Program-made: the position numbers and the translations under genes
The notes under the pieces: model-generated
What the model was told of the DNA's origin: nothing
Database searches by the model: none
The model's input: the letters and a program-made list of their open reading frames with translations, nothing else
Origin: Candidatus Agrococcus pullicola
Lineage (GTDB): Bacteria > Actinomycetota > Actinomycetes > Actinomycetales > Microbacteriaceae
NCBI GenBank assembly: GCA_019115685.1
Contig: DXDC01000302.1
Location: 1-7,750, forward strand
Direction: 5' to 3'
DNA: 7,750 nt
Shown: in pieces, positions 1-7,060 of the stretch
How positions within the stretch are numbered: position 1 is the first letter of the stretch
Layout: every line of letters starts with the position of its first letter

Positions 1-46
1 GTCACGCTTCGAAGTTTTTCGCACCCTCGAAACTGGTCGGGAGGCG

Positions 47-1072
47 TTAGCGCGCTGCCGAACCGTCCGTGTAGTCGGCGTCGGGCTGGGTCCAGGCGAA
101 CATGCCCCGCAGCTTGCGTCCCGTTGCCTCGATCGAGTGACCCTCTGTCTTCTCTCGCAGCGCCTTGAACTCGGGGGCGCCGGCATCCTGGTCATCAATG
201 AAGCGCTTCGCGAACGCACCCGACTGGATGTCGGCGAGCACTGCCTGCATGTTCTCCTTGACGCGCTCGTCGACGACGCGCGGGCCAGAGACGTAATCGC
301 CGTACTCTGCCGTATCGGAAACTGACCAGCGCTGCTTAGCGATGCCGCCCTCCCACATGAGGTCGACGATGAGCTTGAGCTCGTGGAGCACCTCGAAGTA
401 GGCGATTTCGGGCTGGTAGCCGGCCTCGGTCAGCACCTCGAAACCGTTCTGCACGAGCGCGGAGACGCCACCGCAGAGTACGGCCTGCTCGCCGAACAGG
501 TCGCTCTCGGTCTCTTCCGTGAAGGTCGTCTTGATGCCGCCGGACCGCAGGCCACCGATTGCGCTGGCGTACGACCATGCGGTGTCCCATGCCGTACCCG
601 TAGCGTCGACTTCAACGGCCGCGATAACGGGAACGCCGCGACCTGCCTCGTACTCGCGGCGCACCGTGTGGCCGGGACCCTTAGGGGCGACGAGCACGAC
701 GTCGACACCTTCCGGTGCCTCGATGTAGCCGAAGCGGATGTTGAAGCCGTGGCTGAACAGAATGGTCTTGCCCTCGCTGAGCGCGGGAGCGACCTCGTCT
801 GCGTACAGACCGCGCTGGTGCTGATCCGGCGCAAGGATGACAATGACATCCGCCCAGTCGGAAACCTCGCGCGGCGTGCCGACCGTGAAGCCGGCCTCCT
901 CTGCCTTCTGGCGAGACTTCGAGTTCGGCTGCAGACCGACGCGGACGTCGACTCCCGAATCGCGCAGATTCAGTGCCTGCGCGTGCCCCTGCGAGCCGTA
1001 GCCGATGACCGCTACCTTCTTCTGCTGGATGACGCTGAGATCAGCGTCCGCGTCGTACACGACGTCTGTCAT
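47..1072 (-). CDS. ilvC: Ketol-acid reductoisomerase (NADP+), class I
   Basis: This enzyme isomerises and reduces 2-acetolactate or 2-aceto-2-hydroxybutyrate with NADPH and Mg2+ to the dihydroxy acid that IlvD then dehydrates. The 341 residues match the short class I enzyme. The Rossmann fold shows GYGSQGHA (residues 24-31), and a SKS stretch (51-53) in the loop that contacts the cofactor 2'-phosphate supports NADPH use (family knowledge). Expected catalytic and metal residues are present: H108 in SHGFNI, K131 in PKGPGH, D191 and E195 in ESDLFGE, E227 and E231 in YFEVLHELK, and S252 in [11 protein letters not shown]. It is the last visible gene of the ilvDBNC operon, 30 bp after ilvN. The ATG is supported by AGAGGA, 6 nt upstream. 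It ends with TAA; the 46 bp left in the window show no clear terminator. Identification is very secure. Confidence 0.98.
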   Translation of the reverse strand: MTDVVYDADADLSVIQQKKVAVIGYGSQGHAQALNLRDSGVDVRVGLQPNSKSRQKAEEAGFTVGTPREVSDWADVIVILAPDQHQRGLYADEVAPALSEGKTILFSHGFNIRFGYIEAPEGVDVVLVAPKGPGHTVRREYEAGRGVPVIAAVEVDATGTAWDTAWSYASAIGGLRSGGIKTTFTEETESDLFGEQAVLCGGVSALVQNGFEVLTEAGYQPEIAYFEVLHELKLIVDLMWEGGIAKQRWSVSDTAEYGDYVSGPRVVDERVKENMQAVLADIQSGAFAKRFIDDQDAGAPEFKALREKTEGHSIEATGRKLRGMFAWTQPDADYTDGSAAR

Positions 1073-1078
1073 GGTGAT

Positions 1079-1086
1079 TCCTCTCT
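1079..1086 (-). promoter_or_regulatory. Ribosome binding site of ilvC
   Basis: On the minus strand the sequence AGAGAGGA ends 6 nt before the ilvC ATG. It is the only purine-rich tract in the 30-bp ilvN-ilvC gap and fixes the ilvC start. I see no clear -10 element in this gap, so ilvC is probably expressed from the upstream operon promoter. Confidence 0.75.
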
Positions 1087-1102
1087 CGTAGTTTGTTCGT
1101 GG

Positions 1103-1609
1103 TTAGTGCCTGAGCGCGCGCTCGGAGATCGACTTGGATCCGCGACCGATCGCGAGCAGGCCGGACTGCGCGATTTCCTTGATGCCGAACGGCTCGAGCA
1201 GTTTCACGAGCGCCTGGCACTTCGCAGTGTCGCCGGTCACCTCGATCACGAGCGCGTCCGTCGTCACGTCAACGGCACGCGCACGGAACAGATTGATGAT
1301 TTCGAGCACCTGAGCACGGGTTGCAGCATCCACCCGAACCTTGATGAGCAAGTGTTCTCGTTGCACGGATGCGCCCGGATCCAGTTCGACGATCTTGACG
1401 ACGTTGACCAGCTTGTTCAGCTGCTTCGTCACCTGCTCGAGCGGCAGATCCTCGACATCGACGACCACGGTGATGCGGCTGAGGCCCGGGACCTCGGTCT
1501 TCCCGACCGCGAGGGATTCGATATTGAAGCCGCGGCGCGCGAAGAGCCCTGCGACACGGGTCAGCAGACCCGGCTTGTCTTCGACGAGTAGCGAGAGAAC
1601 GTGGGACAT
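1103..1609 (-). CDS. ilvN: Acetohydroxyacid (acetolactate) synthase small, regulatory subunit
   Basis: This is the regulatory subunit that activates IlvB and, in the family, confers feedback inhibition by valine. It is 168 aa long. An N-terminal ACT domain spans about residues 3-78, beginning HVLSLLVEDKPGLLTRVAGL, with the conserved GFNIES segment at 27-32. A C-terminal ACT-like domain covers about 85-158 and includes FRARAVDV and EPFGIKEIAQSG. Numbering coincides with E. coli IlvH, where N11, G14 and N29 shape the valine site; here they read D11, G14 and N29, so the site looks largely kept. The frame stays open for 27 more codons upstream to an ATG at 1690, but that part lies inside ilvB and lacks family resemblance. 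The ATG at 1609, which begins the ACT domain and follows a strong ribosome site, is therefore chosen. Its A is also the last base of the ilvB stop codon. Confidence 0.97.
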   Translation of the reverse strand: MSHVLSLLVEDKPGLLTRVAGLFARRGFNIESLAVGKTEVPGLSRITVVVDVEDLPLEQVTKQLNKLVNVVKIVELDPGASVQREHLLIKVRVDAATRAQVLEIINLFRARAVDVTTDALVIEVTGDTAKCQALVKLLEPFGIKEIAQSGLLAIGRGSKSISERALRH

Positions 1610-3390
1610 TACTCCTCCTCCCACTCGGGGCTGTGATCCTTGGCGTACTGCACGAATGAGTTCGAGACGCCCTGCGGCACCATGGGCCACACCATCGAGT
1701 CCGCGGAGACGATGAAGTCGATCACCACGGGCCGATCGTTCGTCTTCAGCGCGAGCTCGATCGCGGGATCCACCTCTTCTTCCTTCGTGACGCGAATCGA
1801 CAGTGCTCCGTACGATTCACCCAGCTTCACGAAGTCGGGCACCATCTTCTGGCCGTGTCCGGTCTCGAGGTCCGTGAACGAGTAGCGTCCGTCGTAGAAC
1901 AGGTTCTGCCACTGCCGCACCATACCGAGCGACGAGTTGTTGATGATCGCGACCTTGATCGGGATGTTGTTGAGCGTCGCGGTCGCCAACTCCTGATTCG
2001 TCATCTGGAAACAGCCATCGCCGTCGATCGCCCACACGGTGCGTTCCGGCTCGGCGACTTTTGCGCCCATGGCGGCTGGTACCGCGTACCCCATCGTTCC
2101 GGCGCCACCGGAGTTCAGGAACGAGTTCGGACGCTCGTACTTGATGAACTGCGCCGCCCACATCTGGTGCTGTCCGACACCGGCGGCGTAGATCGCCTCG
2201 GGTCCTGTCAGCGCGCCGATGCGTTCGATCACGTGCTCCGGCGAGAGCAGTCCGTCGCTCGTCGGGGTGTATCCGAGCGGGAATCGTTCGCGCAGCTCGT
2301 CCAGACGCTGCCACCAGGCTTCCTGGCTCGCCGTTCCGGCCTCCGAACGCTCCGCATACGCCTCGATCAGGTCGTTGACGACCGCCCGCACGTCACCGAC
2401 GATGGGCACATCCGCCGTACGAATCTTCGAGATCTCCGCGGGGTCGATGTCGATGTGCACGATCTTCGCCGCAGGTGCGAACTCACTGACCTTGCCGGTC
2501 ACGCGATCATCGAAGCGAGCACCGAGCGAAATGATGAGGTCGCTCTCCTGCAGACCGAGCACGGCGGGCACCGTGCCGTGCATGCCGGGCATGCCGAGGT
2601 GCTGCTTGTGGGAGTCGGGGAAGGCTCCGCGTGCCATGAGCGTCGTCACGACGGGTGCTCCGCTGAGTTCCGCCAGCCGCAGGACCTCTTCGGATGCCCG
2701 CGACCGCACCGTGCCGCCGCCCACGTACAGGATCGGACGTTCGGCGGCGATGAGCAGTTCTGCTGCGGCGACGATCTGCTTGCCGTGCGCCTTCGTCACC
2801 GGGCGATAACCGGGGAGTTCGATCCGCTCCGGCCAGACGAACGGTGCCGAATTCTGCTGCGCGTCCTTGGTGACGTCCACGAGTACGGGGCCGGGGCGCC
2901 CTGTCGAAGCGATGTGGAACGCCTCCTGCATGACGCGCGGGACGTCTTCGGGACGCGTGACGAGGAAGGAGTGCTTCGTAATCGGCATCGTAATGCCCGA
3001 GATGTCCGCTTCCTGAAAGGCATCGGTCCCCATGAGATGGCTGAACACCTGACCGGTGATCGCGACCATGGGAACGGAATCCATGAAGGCATCGGCGATC
3101 GCGGTGACGAGATTCGTGGCACCGGGTCCGGACGTTGCAAGTGCGACGCCGACCTTCCCGGTCGATGAGGCGTAGCCCTCGGCAGCGTGACCGGCACCCT
3201 GTTCGTGCCGGACGAGGATGTGGCGAATCGTGTCCTGCTGCATGAGTTCGTCGTAGAACGGGATGATCGCGCCGCCGGGCAGGCCGAAAACGTCTTTCAC
3301 ACCGAGGAGTTCGAGTGATTTCAGAATCGCGCCGGATCCGGTCAGCACTTTCGGCGCCGACTTGGGCGGCGCGGGGCGTGGATGAGTCAT
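1609..3390 (-). CDS. ilvB: Acetohydroxyacid (acetolactate) synthase large, catalytic subunit
   Basis: This ThDP-, FAD- and Mg2+-dependent enzyme condenses two pyruvates, or pyruvate with 2-oxobutyrate, into the acetohydroxy acid that starts valine/leucine or isoleucine synthesis. At 593 aa it is the normal length. It shows the ThDP-enzyme layout: an N-terminal PYR domain with catalytic E63 in [14 protein letters not shown], a central FAD-associated domain with [12 protein letters not shown] (288-299), and a C-terminal PP domain with GDG (457-459) leading to the NN pair near 484-485. W494 in the QWQ segment corresponds to the Trp that lines the herbicide channel in homologues. The start at 3390 is the earliest possible: the ilvD TAA lies in the same frame seven codons upstream, and the next Met is inside the fold. 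No Shine-Dalgarno-like tract is seen before the ATG. The gene overlaps ilvN by one base. Identification is very secure. Confidence 0.98.
   Translation of the reverse strand: MTHPRPAPPKSAPKVLTGSGAILKSLELLGVKDVFGLPGGAIIPFYDELMQQDTIRHILVRHEQGAGHAAEGYASSTGKVGVALATSGPGATNLVTAIADAFMDSVPMVAITGQVFSHLMGTDAFQEADISGITMPITKHSFLVTRPEDVPRVMQEAFHIASTGRPGPVLVDVTKDAQQNSAPFVWPERIELPGYRPVTKAHGKQIVAAAELLIAAERPILYVGGGTVRSRASEEVLRLAELSGAPVVTTLMARGAFPDSHKQHLGMPGMHGTVPAVLGLQESDLIISLGARFDDRVTGKVSEFAPAAKIVHIDIDPAEISKIRTADVPIVGDVRAVVNDLIEAYAERSEAGTASQEAWWQRLDELRERFPLGYTPTSDGLLSPEHVIERIGALTGPEAIYAAGVGQHQMWAAQFIKYERPNSFLNSGGAGTMGYAVPAAMGAKVAEPERTVWAIDGDGCFQMTNQELATATLNNIPIKVAIINNSSLGMVRQWQNLFYDGRYSFTDLETGHGQKMVPDFVKLGESYGALSIRVTKEEEVDPAIELALKTNDRPVVIDFIVSADSMVWPMVPQGVSNSFVQYAKDHSPEWEEE
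1612..1620 (-). promoter_or_regulatory. Ribosome binding site of ilvN inside the ilvB 3' end
   Basis: The minus strand reads GAGGAGGAG just before TAATG, where the ilvB stop and ilvN start share one base. The tract is formed by the three Glu codons that end IlvB, so the acidic tail of IlvB doubles as a strong Shine-Dalgarno for ilvN. This implies translational coupling of the two subunits and decides the ilvN start. Confidence 0.8.
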
Positions 3391-3411
3391 GTCGATATCG
3401 TTCGTTCGCGT

Positions 3412-5106
3412 TTACCCGGTGATCGCGCCGTGAGCGGCGCTCTTCACCAGCTTGGAATACTTGGCGAGGACTCCGCGCGTGTAGCGCGGTGGCAGCGGCT
3501 CCCAACCTTCACGCCGGGAGGCGAGCTCTGCGTCGTCGACGAGTAAGTCGAGTGTGCGAGCGGCGATGTCGACACGAATAATGTCTCCATCGCGCAGGAA
3601 GGCGATCGGGCCTGCGTCGACCGCTTCCGGTGCAATATGGCCGATGCACAGGCCGGTTGTGCCGCCTGAGAATCGTCCGTCCGTCAACAGTAGTACATCT
3701 TTGCCGAGTCCCGCGCCCTTGATCGCCGCGGTGATGGCGAGCATCTCGCGCATCCCCGGTCCGCCCTTGGGCCCCTCGTATCTGATGACGACGACAGAAC
3801 CCGCCTCGATCGCACCCTCGGTAAGGGCGTCCAGGGCCTCGCGCTCGCGTTCGAACACGCGCGCGGGACCCTCGAACACCTCCGCGTCGAAGCCCGCTGT
3901 CTTCACTACTGCGCCTTCGGGAGCGAGCGAGCCGCCCAGGATCGTGAGGCCGCCCGTGGCGTGGATAGGGTCGTCGAGGTCGCGCACGACCTTGCCGTCG
4001 ATCGGCTCCGGGTCGAGCTCGGCCAGGTTCTCGGCGAGCGTCTTGCCGGTCACAGTGAGCGCATCACCGTGGAGGAGACCGGCGTCCAGGAGCCGTTTCA
4101 TGACCACGGGCATCCCGCCGACGCGGTCGAAGTCCTGCGCGACGTACTGGCCGAACGGCTTGACGTCGGCTAGGTGGGGAGACTTCTGACCGATGCGGGT
4201 GAAGTCGTCAAGTGTCAGCTCCACTCCGGCCTCACGTGCGATCGCGAGCAGGTGCAGCACCGCATTGGTGGAGCCGCCGAGCACCATCGCGACGGTCACG
4301 GCGTTCTCGAACGCCTTCTTCGTCAGGATGTCCTTGGTCGTGATGCCCTGACGGAGCAGGTTCACGACGGCTTCGCCGGATCGGTGGGAGTACATGTCGC
4401 GTCGACGGTCGGCCGAGAGCGGCGTGGACGAGCCCGGCAGGCTCATCCCGAGCGCTTCCGCGATGCAGGCCATCGTGTTCGCCGTGTACATGCCGCCGCA
4501 CGCACCTTCGGTCGGCGCGAACCCGCACTCGATCTTCTTGAGATCGGATTCGCTCATCCTGCCGGCCTTGCAGGCACCGACCGCTTCGAACGAGTCGATG
4601 ATGGTGATCTCGCGCTCGGTGCCGTCCGAGAGCTTCACCCGACCGGGAGCGATCGAGCCGGCGTAGACGAAAACGCTCGCCAGTTCGAGTCGTGCAGCGG
4701 CCATGAGCATGCCGGGCAGCGACTTGTCGCAGCCGGCGAGCAGCACGGTGCCGTCGAGGCGTTCCGCCATGACCACGGTCTCGACGCTGTCTGCGATGAC
4801 CTCGCGACTGACGAGCGAGAAGTGCATGCCCTCGTGCCCCATCGAGATGCCGTCGGAGACGGAGATCGTGCCGAACTGCAGCGGGTATCCGCCACCGCCG
4901 TGGACGCCCTCTTTGGCGCCCTGCGCAAGTCGGTTCAGCGAAAGGTTGCAGGGCGTGATCTCGTTCCAGCTGGAGGCAATGCCGATCTGCGGCTTGTCCC
5001 AGTCGTCGTCGCCCATACCGACGCCCCGGAGCATGCCCCGGGAGGTCGTCGCTTCAATTCCGTCGGTCACCGCGCGCGAACGCGGCTTGATGTCGATCTC
5101 GGCCAT
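3412..5106 (-). CDS. ilvD: Dihydroxy-acid dehydratase
   Basis: This Fe-S enzyme dehydrates 2,3-dihydroxy-isovalerate and 2,3-dihydroxy-3-methylvalerate to the 2-keto acids that precede valine and isoleucine. The 564 aa match the actinobacterial form. The three cluster cysteines of the family are visible: C53 in TPCN, C126 in AGCDKSLPG and C203 in [11 protein letters not shown]128, in the position of the carbamylated Mg-ligand lysine, follows C126. E92 in HEGM and S480 in GRFSGGT match further active-site residues. Many homologues carry a [2Fe-2S] cluster; the cluster type cannot be read directly here. It is the first gene of the operon, transcribed away from the isomerase gene at 5191. No good Shine-Dalgarno precedes the ATG; instead TAGACT lies 7 nt upstream, which suggests a leaderless mRNA starting at the ATG. 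Identification is very secure. Confidence 0.98.
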   Translation of the reverse strand: MAEIDIKPRSRAVTDGIEATTSRGMLRGVGMGDDDWDKPQIGIASSWNEITPCNLSLNRLAQGAKEGVHGGGGYPLQFGTISVSDGISMGHEGMHFSLVSREVIADSVETVVMAERLDGTVLLAGCDKSLPGMLMAAARLELASVFVYAGSIAPGRVKLSDGTEREITIIDSFEAVGACKAGRMSESDLKKIECGFAPTEGACGGMYTANTMACIAEALGMSLPGSSTPLSADRRRDMYSHRSGEAVVNLLRQGITTKDILTKKAFENAVTVAMVLGGSTNAVLHLLAIAREAGVELTLDDFTRIGQKSPHLADVKPFGQYVAQDFDRVGGMPVVMKRLLDAGLLHGDALTVTGKTLAENLAELDPEPIDGKVVRDLDDPIHATGGLTILGGSLAPEGAVVKTAGFDAEVFEGPARVFEREREALDALTEGAIEAGSVVVIRYEGPKGGPGMREMLAITAAIKGAGLGKDVLLLTDGRFSGGTTGLCIGHIAPEAVDAGPIAFLRDGDIIRVDIAARTLDLLVDDAELASRREGWEPLPPRYTRGVLAKYSKLVKSAAHGAITG

Positions 5107-5142
5107 GCCTATCAGTCTACGACCGACGCGTTCGCTTCCGCG
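5107..5142 (-). promoter_or_regulatory. Putative leaderless promoter of the ilvDBNC operon
   Basis: On the minus strand TAGACT (5119-5114) matches the actinobacterial -10 pattern TANNNT. It is followed by 7 nt (GATAGGC) and then the ilvD ATG, so transcription would begin at or next to the start codon. The 17-nt-spaced -35 position (5142-5137, CGCGGA) is a poor match, which is common in Actinobacteria. The weak GATAGG before the ATG is the only other candidate ribosome site. The geometry is seen directly; promoter activity is inferred. Confidence 0.55.
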
Positions 5143-5152
5143 TACGTGCCGT

Positions 5153-5190
5153 TTGGCAGGAGTTCAATGAACAGGCGTAGTTTGGAAACC
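5153..5190 (+). promoter_or_regulatory. Putative leaderless promoter of the sugar phosphate isomerase-like gene
   Basis: On the plus strand TTGGCA (5153-5158) resembles a -35 box and TAGTTT (5178-5183) a -10 box, with a rather long 19-nt spacer. Seven nucleotides (GGAAACC) separate the -10 from the ATG at 5191, the spacing expected of a leaderless start. A competing reading is translation from the ATG at 5167, using AGGAG at 5158-5162 only 4 nt upstream; that would need a promoter further left, overlapping the ilvD promoter. Confidence 0.5.
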
Positions 5191-6000
5191 ATGATCCCCG
5201 TAGGTCTCTCCACGATCAGCGTCTTCCCGAAAGGTGTTGAGGACGGCTTCCGGTTGAGTGCCGAGACCGGCTTCGACGGTGTCGAGGTGATGGTGACCAC
5301 GGATGCCAAGACGCGCAGCGCCTCCCGCCTGCGAGAACTCTCATCCGAATACGACCAGCAGATCATGGCGGTGCACGCGCCGACGCTGCTGCTGACGACG
5401 ATGGTGTGGGGCCGTGGCCCGGCGATCAAGCTCGAGAAATCTGCCGAGCTCGCGGCGGAACTGGGATGCTCGACCGTCGTCGTGCATCCGCCATTCCGTT
5501 GGCAGGGCCGCTACGCACTCGAGTTCGAGCGCGTCGTACGCGACACGGAGGCCCGATACGACGTCATCATCGCGGTTGAGAACATGTTCCCGTGGCGGAC
5601 GGGCGAGCGGAACCAGCGGGCATACATCCCCAGCACCGATCCCAGCGAGATGGATGTGGAGCACGCGACGCTCGACTTCTCGCACTGCGCGCTGTCGCGC
5701 CGCGACTCGATGGAACTCGCACAGGATCTCGGGCCGAAGAAGCTGCGCCACATCCACTTGACGGATGGCGTCGCGCAGCACGACAGCAAAGTCTTCGATG
5801 AGCACCTGCTGCCAGGTCACGGCAACGAACCTGTCGCCGAGGTGCTGGAGTGGCTGGTCGAGCACGACTGGGACGGCCAGATCGTCGCCGAGATCAAAAC
5901 CAGAAAGGCGAAGACCGATCGCGATCGCCTGCGCCTGCTCTCCGAGACGCTCGACTTCGCGCGCGAGCATCTGCGTCAGCACGGCGAAACAGAGCGTTGA
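5191..6000 (+). CDS. Sugar phosphate isomerase/epimerase-like TIM-barrel protein
   Basis: This is a 269-aa member of the xylose isomerase-like/AP-endonuclease 2 superfamily (PF01261 type), probably a cytosolic metal-dependent enzyme acting on a sugar or sugar-like compound; the substrate is unknown. Barrel strands with likely active-site residues are seen in order: GFDGVEVMV (27-35), H62 in VHAP, H99 in VVVHPPF, E130 in VENMFPW, D162 and H165 in LDFSH, H188 in HIHLTDG, H210 in LPGHGNEP and E234 in AEIKT. E130, D162, H188 and E234 are the probable metal ligands (inference from the family). The ATG at 5191 begins directly before the first strand (PVGLST) and sits 7 nt after a -10-like hexamer. 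An in-frame ATG at 5167 would add eight residues. The open frame continues far upstream antisense to ilvD, but that part has no family resemblance. The gene is divergent from ilvD and convergent with the LacI-type gene. Confidence 0.9.
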   Translation: MIPVGLSTISVFPKGVEDGFRLSAETGFDGVEVMVTTDAKTRSASRLRELSSEYDQQIMAVHAPTLLLTTMVWGRGPAIKLEKSAELAAELGCSTVVVHPPFRWQGRYALEFERVVRDTEARYDVIIAVENMFPWRTGERNQRAYIPSTDPSEMDVEHATLDFSHCALSRRDSMELAQDLGPKKLRHIHLTDGVAQHDSKVFDEHLLPGHGNEPVAEVLEWLVEHDWDGQIVAEIKTRKAKTDRDRLRLLSETLDFAREHLRQHGETER

Positions 6001-6050
6001 CGCCCGCTTTCGATTCTCCGCCTTCGCCGCGCCCGACCCGGTGCGGGCGG
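6001..6050. terminator. Possible bidirectional terminator hairpin between convergent genes
   Basis: The 50 bp between the two convergent stop codons contain CGCCCG (6030-6035) and its complement CGGGCG (6044-6049), giving a 6-bp GC stem with an 8-nt loop. CGCCCGC at 6001-6007 can alternatively pair with GCGGGCG at 6043-6049. No T-run follows in either direction, so it is not a classical intrinsic terminator, although actinobacterial terminators often lack one. Position is the main support. Confidence 0.3.
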
Positions 6051-7058
6051 CTATCGAGGAACCACTCCCCTGTCGAACGCCGCGGTGCTGGCCCGCACCA
6101 CCAGTTTCGGTTCGTAGAGGGCTCGCACCGGGTCGGTTCGCCCTTCCTGCCGCTCGGCGATGCATTCGATGGCACGGCGACCCATCGCCCGCTGCGGCTG
6201 GTTCACGCTTGTGAGCCCCGGTGTCACGAGGCGCGCCAACGGCGTATCGTCATACCCCACCGTGGCAGCTCGATCGGGAACGTCGATGCCGTGCTCACGC
6301 CCGACTCGGAAGATCTCGACAGCCGTGAGATCGTTGTTCGCGAGTATTCCGTCGACACCGGAATGGAGCACCTCGGCGATGGCCGCGTCATCGCCGTGCG
6401 GTATCCGATGCACGACCGGCTCGAGCCCGATCTGGCAGAGCGCAGCAAAGAAGCCATCGAAGCGCGCCTCGCTCGTCACACTGGTGGAGCGGGTCACGTA
6501 GCCAAGGCTGCGGCATCCGACCGCCAGTAGGTGTTCAGCGGCCATACGCGCTCCGCGGACATCGTCACCGGCGATGGTGTCGACCGCATCAAGCGGGTCG
6601 TTCAGCCGTGCGACGACCGCGACAGGCGTCGTCTCGGCCGCTGTCTCCAGCACTTCGCGGGGTACCCACGAGCTGATGACGACGATACCGTCGACACGCA
6701 GCTCGAGCAGGGTTTCGACCTGCCGAGACAACTCACCTGGAGATCCGGCACCGTGCCCCAGGATGACCCTGCGCCCACGCTCCCGAGCCTCCAATTCGGC
6801 ACCGGCGACAACACCGGCGAAATGCGGGTTGCCGATGTCGTTGACGACGACTCCTACGATCCCCGAACGACCGTGAGCGAGTGAACGGGCTGCCGAATTG
6901 ATCCTGTACCCCAGCTCGGCTGCAGCCGTGTGGATGCGACGGCGCGTTTCGTCGGCGACTCCTCGCTCGCCGCGCAGGGCGCGCGACGCGAGCGATTTCG
7001 AGATTCCTGCGCGTGCCGCCACCTCGTGGATGGTGACGGGGCGCCGTTTGGCGGTCAT
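6051..7058 (-). CDS. LacI-family transcriptional regulator
   Basis: This 335-aa protein has the standard LacI/GalR length and layout. The N-terminal helix-turn-helix spans about residues 8-27 (VTIHEVAARAGISKSLASRAL), followed by the hinge helix NSAARSLAHGRS (54-65) that inserts into the minor groove of the operator in this family. The periplasmic-binding-protein-like sensor domain begins at IVGVVVNDIGNPHF and includes DGILANNDLTAVE (236-248), VGYDDTPLA (267-275) and TSVNQPQRAMGRRA (283-296). These are family landmarks for sugar-binding repressors, but the ligand cannot be told. The ATG at 7058 starts just before the DNA-binding domain and has AGAGG 9 nt upstream; the open frame extends 74 codons further but only antisense-like over the phosphatase gene. 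It lies 2 bp after the phosphatase stop (TGA GC ATG), so the two are almost certainly cotranscribed and perhaps coupled. No operator can be located because the operon's 5' region is outside the window. Confidence 0.95.
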   Translation of the reverse strand: MTAKRRPVTIHEVAARAGISKSLASRALRGERGVADETRRRIHTAAAELGYRINSAARSLAHGRSGIVGVVVNDIGNPHFAGVVAGAELEARERGRRVILGHGAGSPGELSRQVETLLELRVDGIVVISSWVPREVLETAAETTPVAVVARLNDPLDAVDTIAGDDVRGARMAAEHLLAVGCRSLGYVTRSTSVTSEARFDGFFAALCQIGLEPVVHRIPHGDDAAIAEVLHSGVDGILANNDLTAVEIFRVGREHGIDVPDRAATVGYDDTPLARLVTPGLTSVNQPQRAMGRRAIECIAERQEGRTDPVRALYEPKLVVRASTAAFDRGVVPR

Positions 7059-7060
7059 GC

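Noticed and set aside
13..34. A hairpin downstream of ilvC (AGTTTCG pairing with CGAAAAACT on the minus strand)
   Set aside because: The stem needs a 2-base bulge, is AT-rich and is not followed by a T-run in the ilvC direction, and the downstream context is cut off at the window edge; too weak to call a terminator.
383..1591. A 402-codon open frame on the plus strand opposite ilvC and ilvN
   Set aside because: It is antisense to two clearly identified genes, has a Cys/Arg/His/Asp-rich composition with no domain, and spans their junction; this is the usual stop-poor shadow frame of GC-rich DNA.
1610..1690. A 27-codon N-terminal extension of ilvN from an ATG at 1690
   Set aside because: It lies in the ilvB coding region and lacks family resemblance; the ACT domain begins at the ATG at 1609, which has a strong ribosome site.
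1855..3168. A 437-codon open frame on the plus strand opposite ilvB
   Set aside because: It lies fully within ilvB in antisense, has a biased Arg/Asp/His composition and shows no recognisable motif or ribosome site.
2507..3505. A 332-codon minus-strand open frame overlapping the ilvD-ilvB junction
   Set aside because: It is in another frame over two secure genes and is extremely Arg-rich, typical of an out-of-frame reading.
4174..5190. A 339-codon in-frame extension upstream of the isomerase-like gene
   Set aside because: It runs antisense through ilvD, has no similarity to the TIM-barrel family, and the barrel begins right at the ATG at 5191, which has its own promoter-like element.
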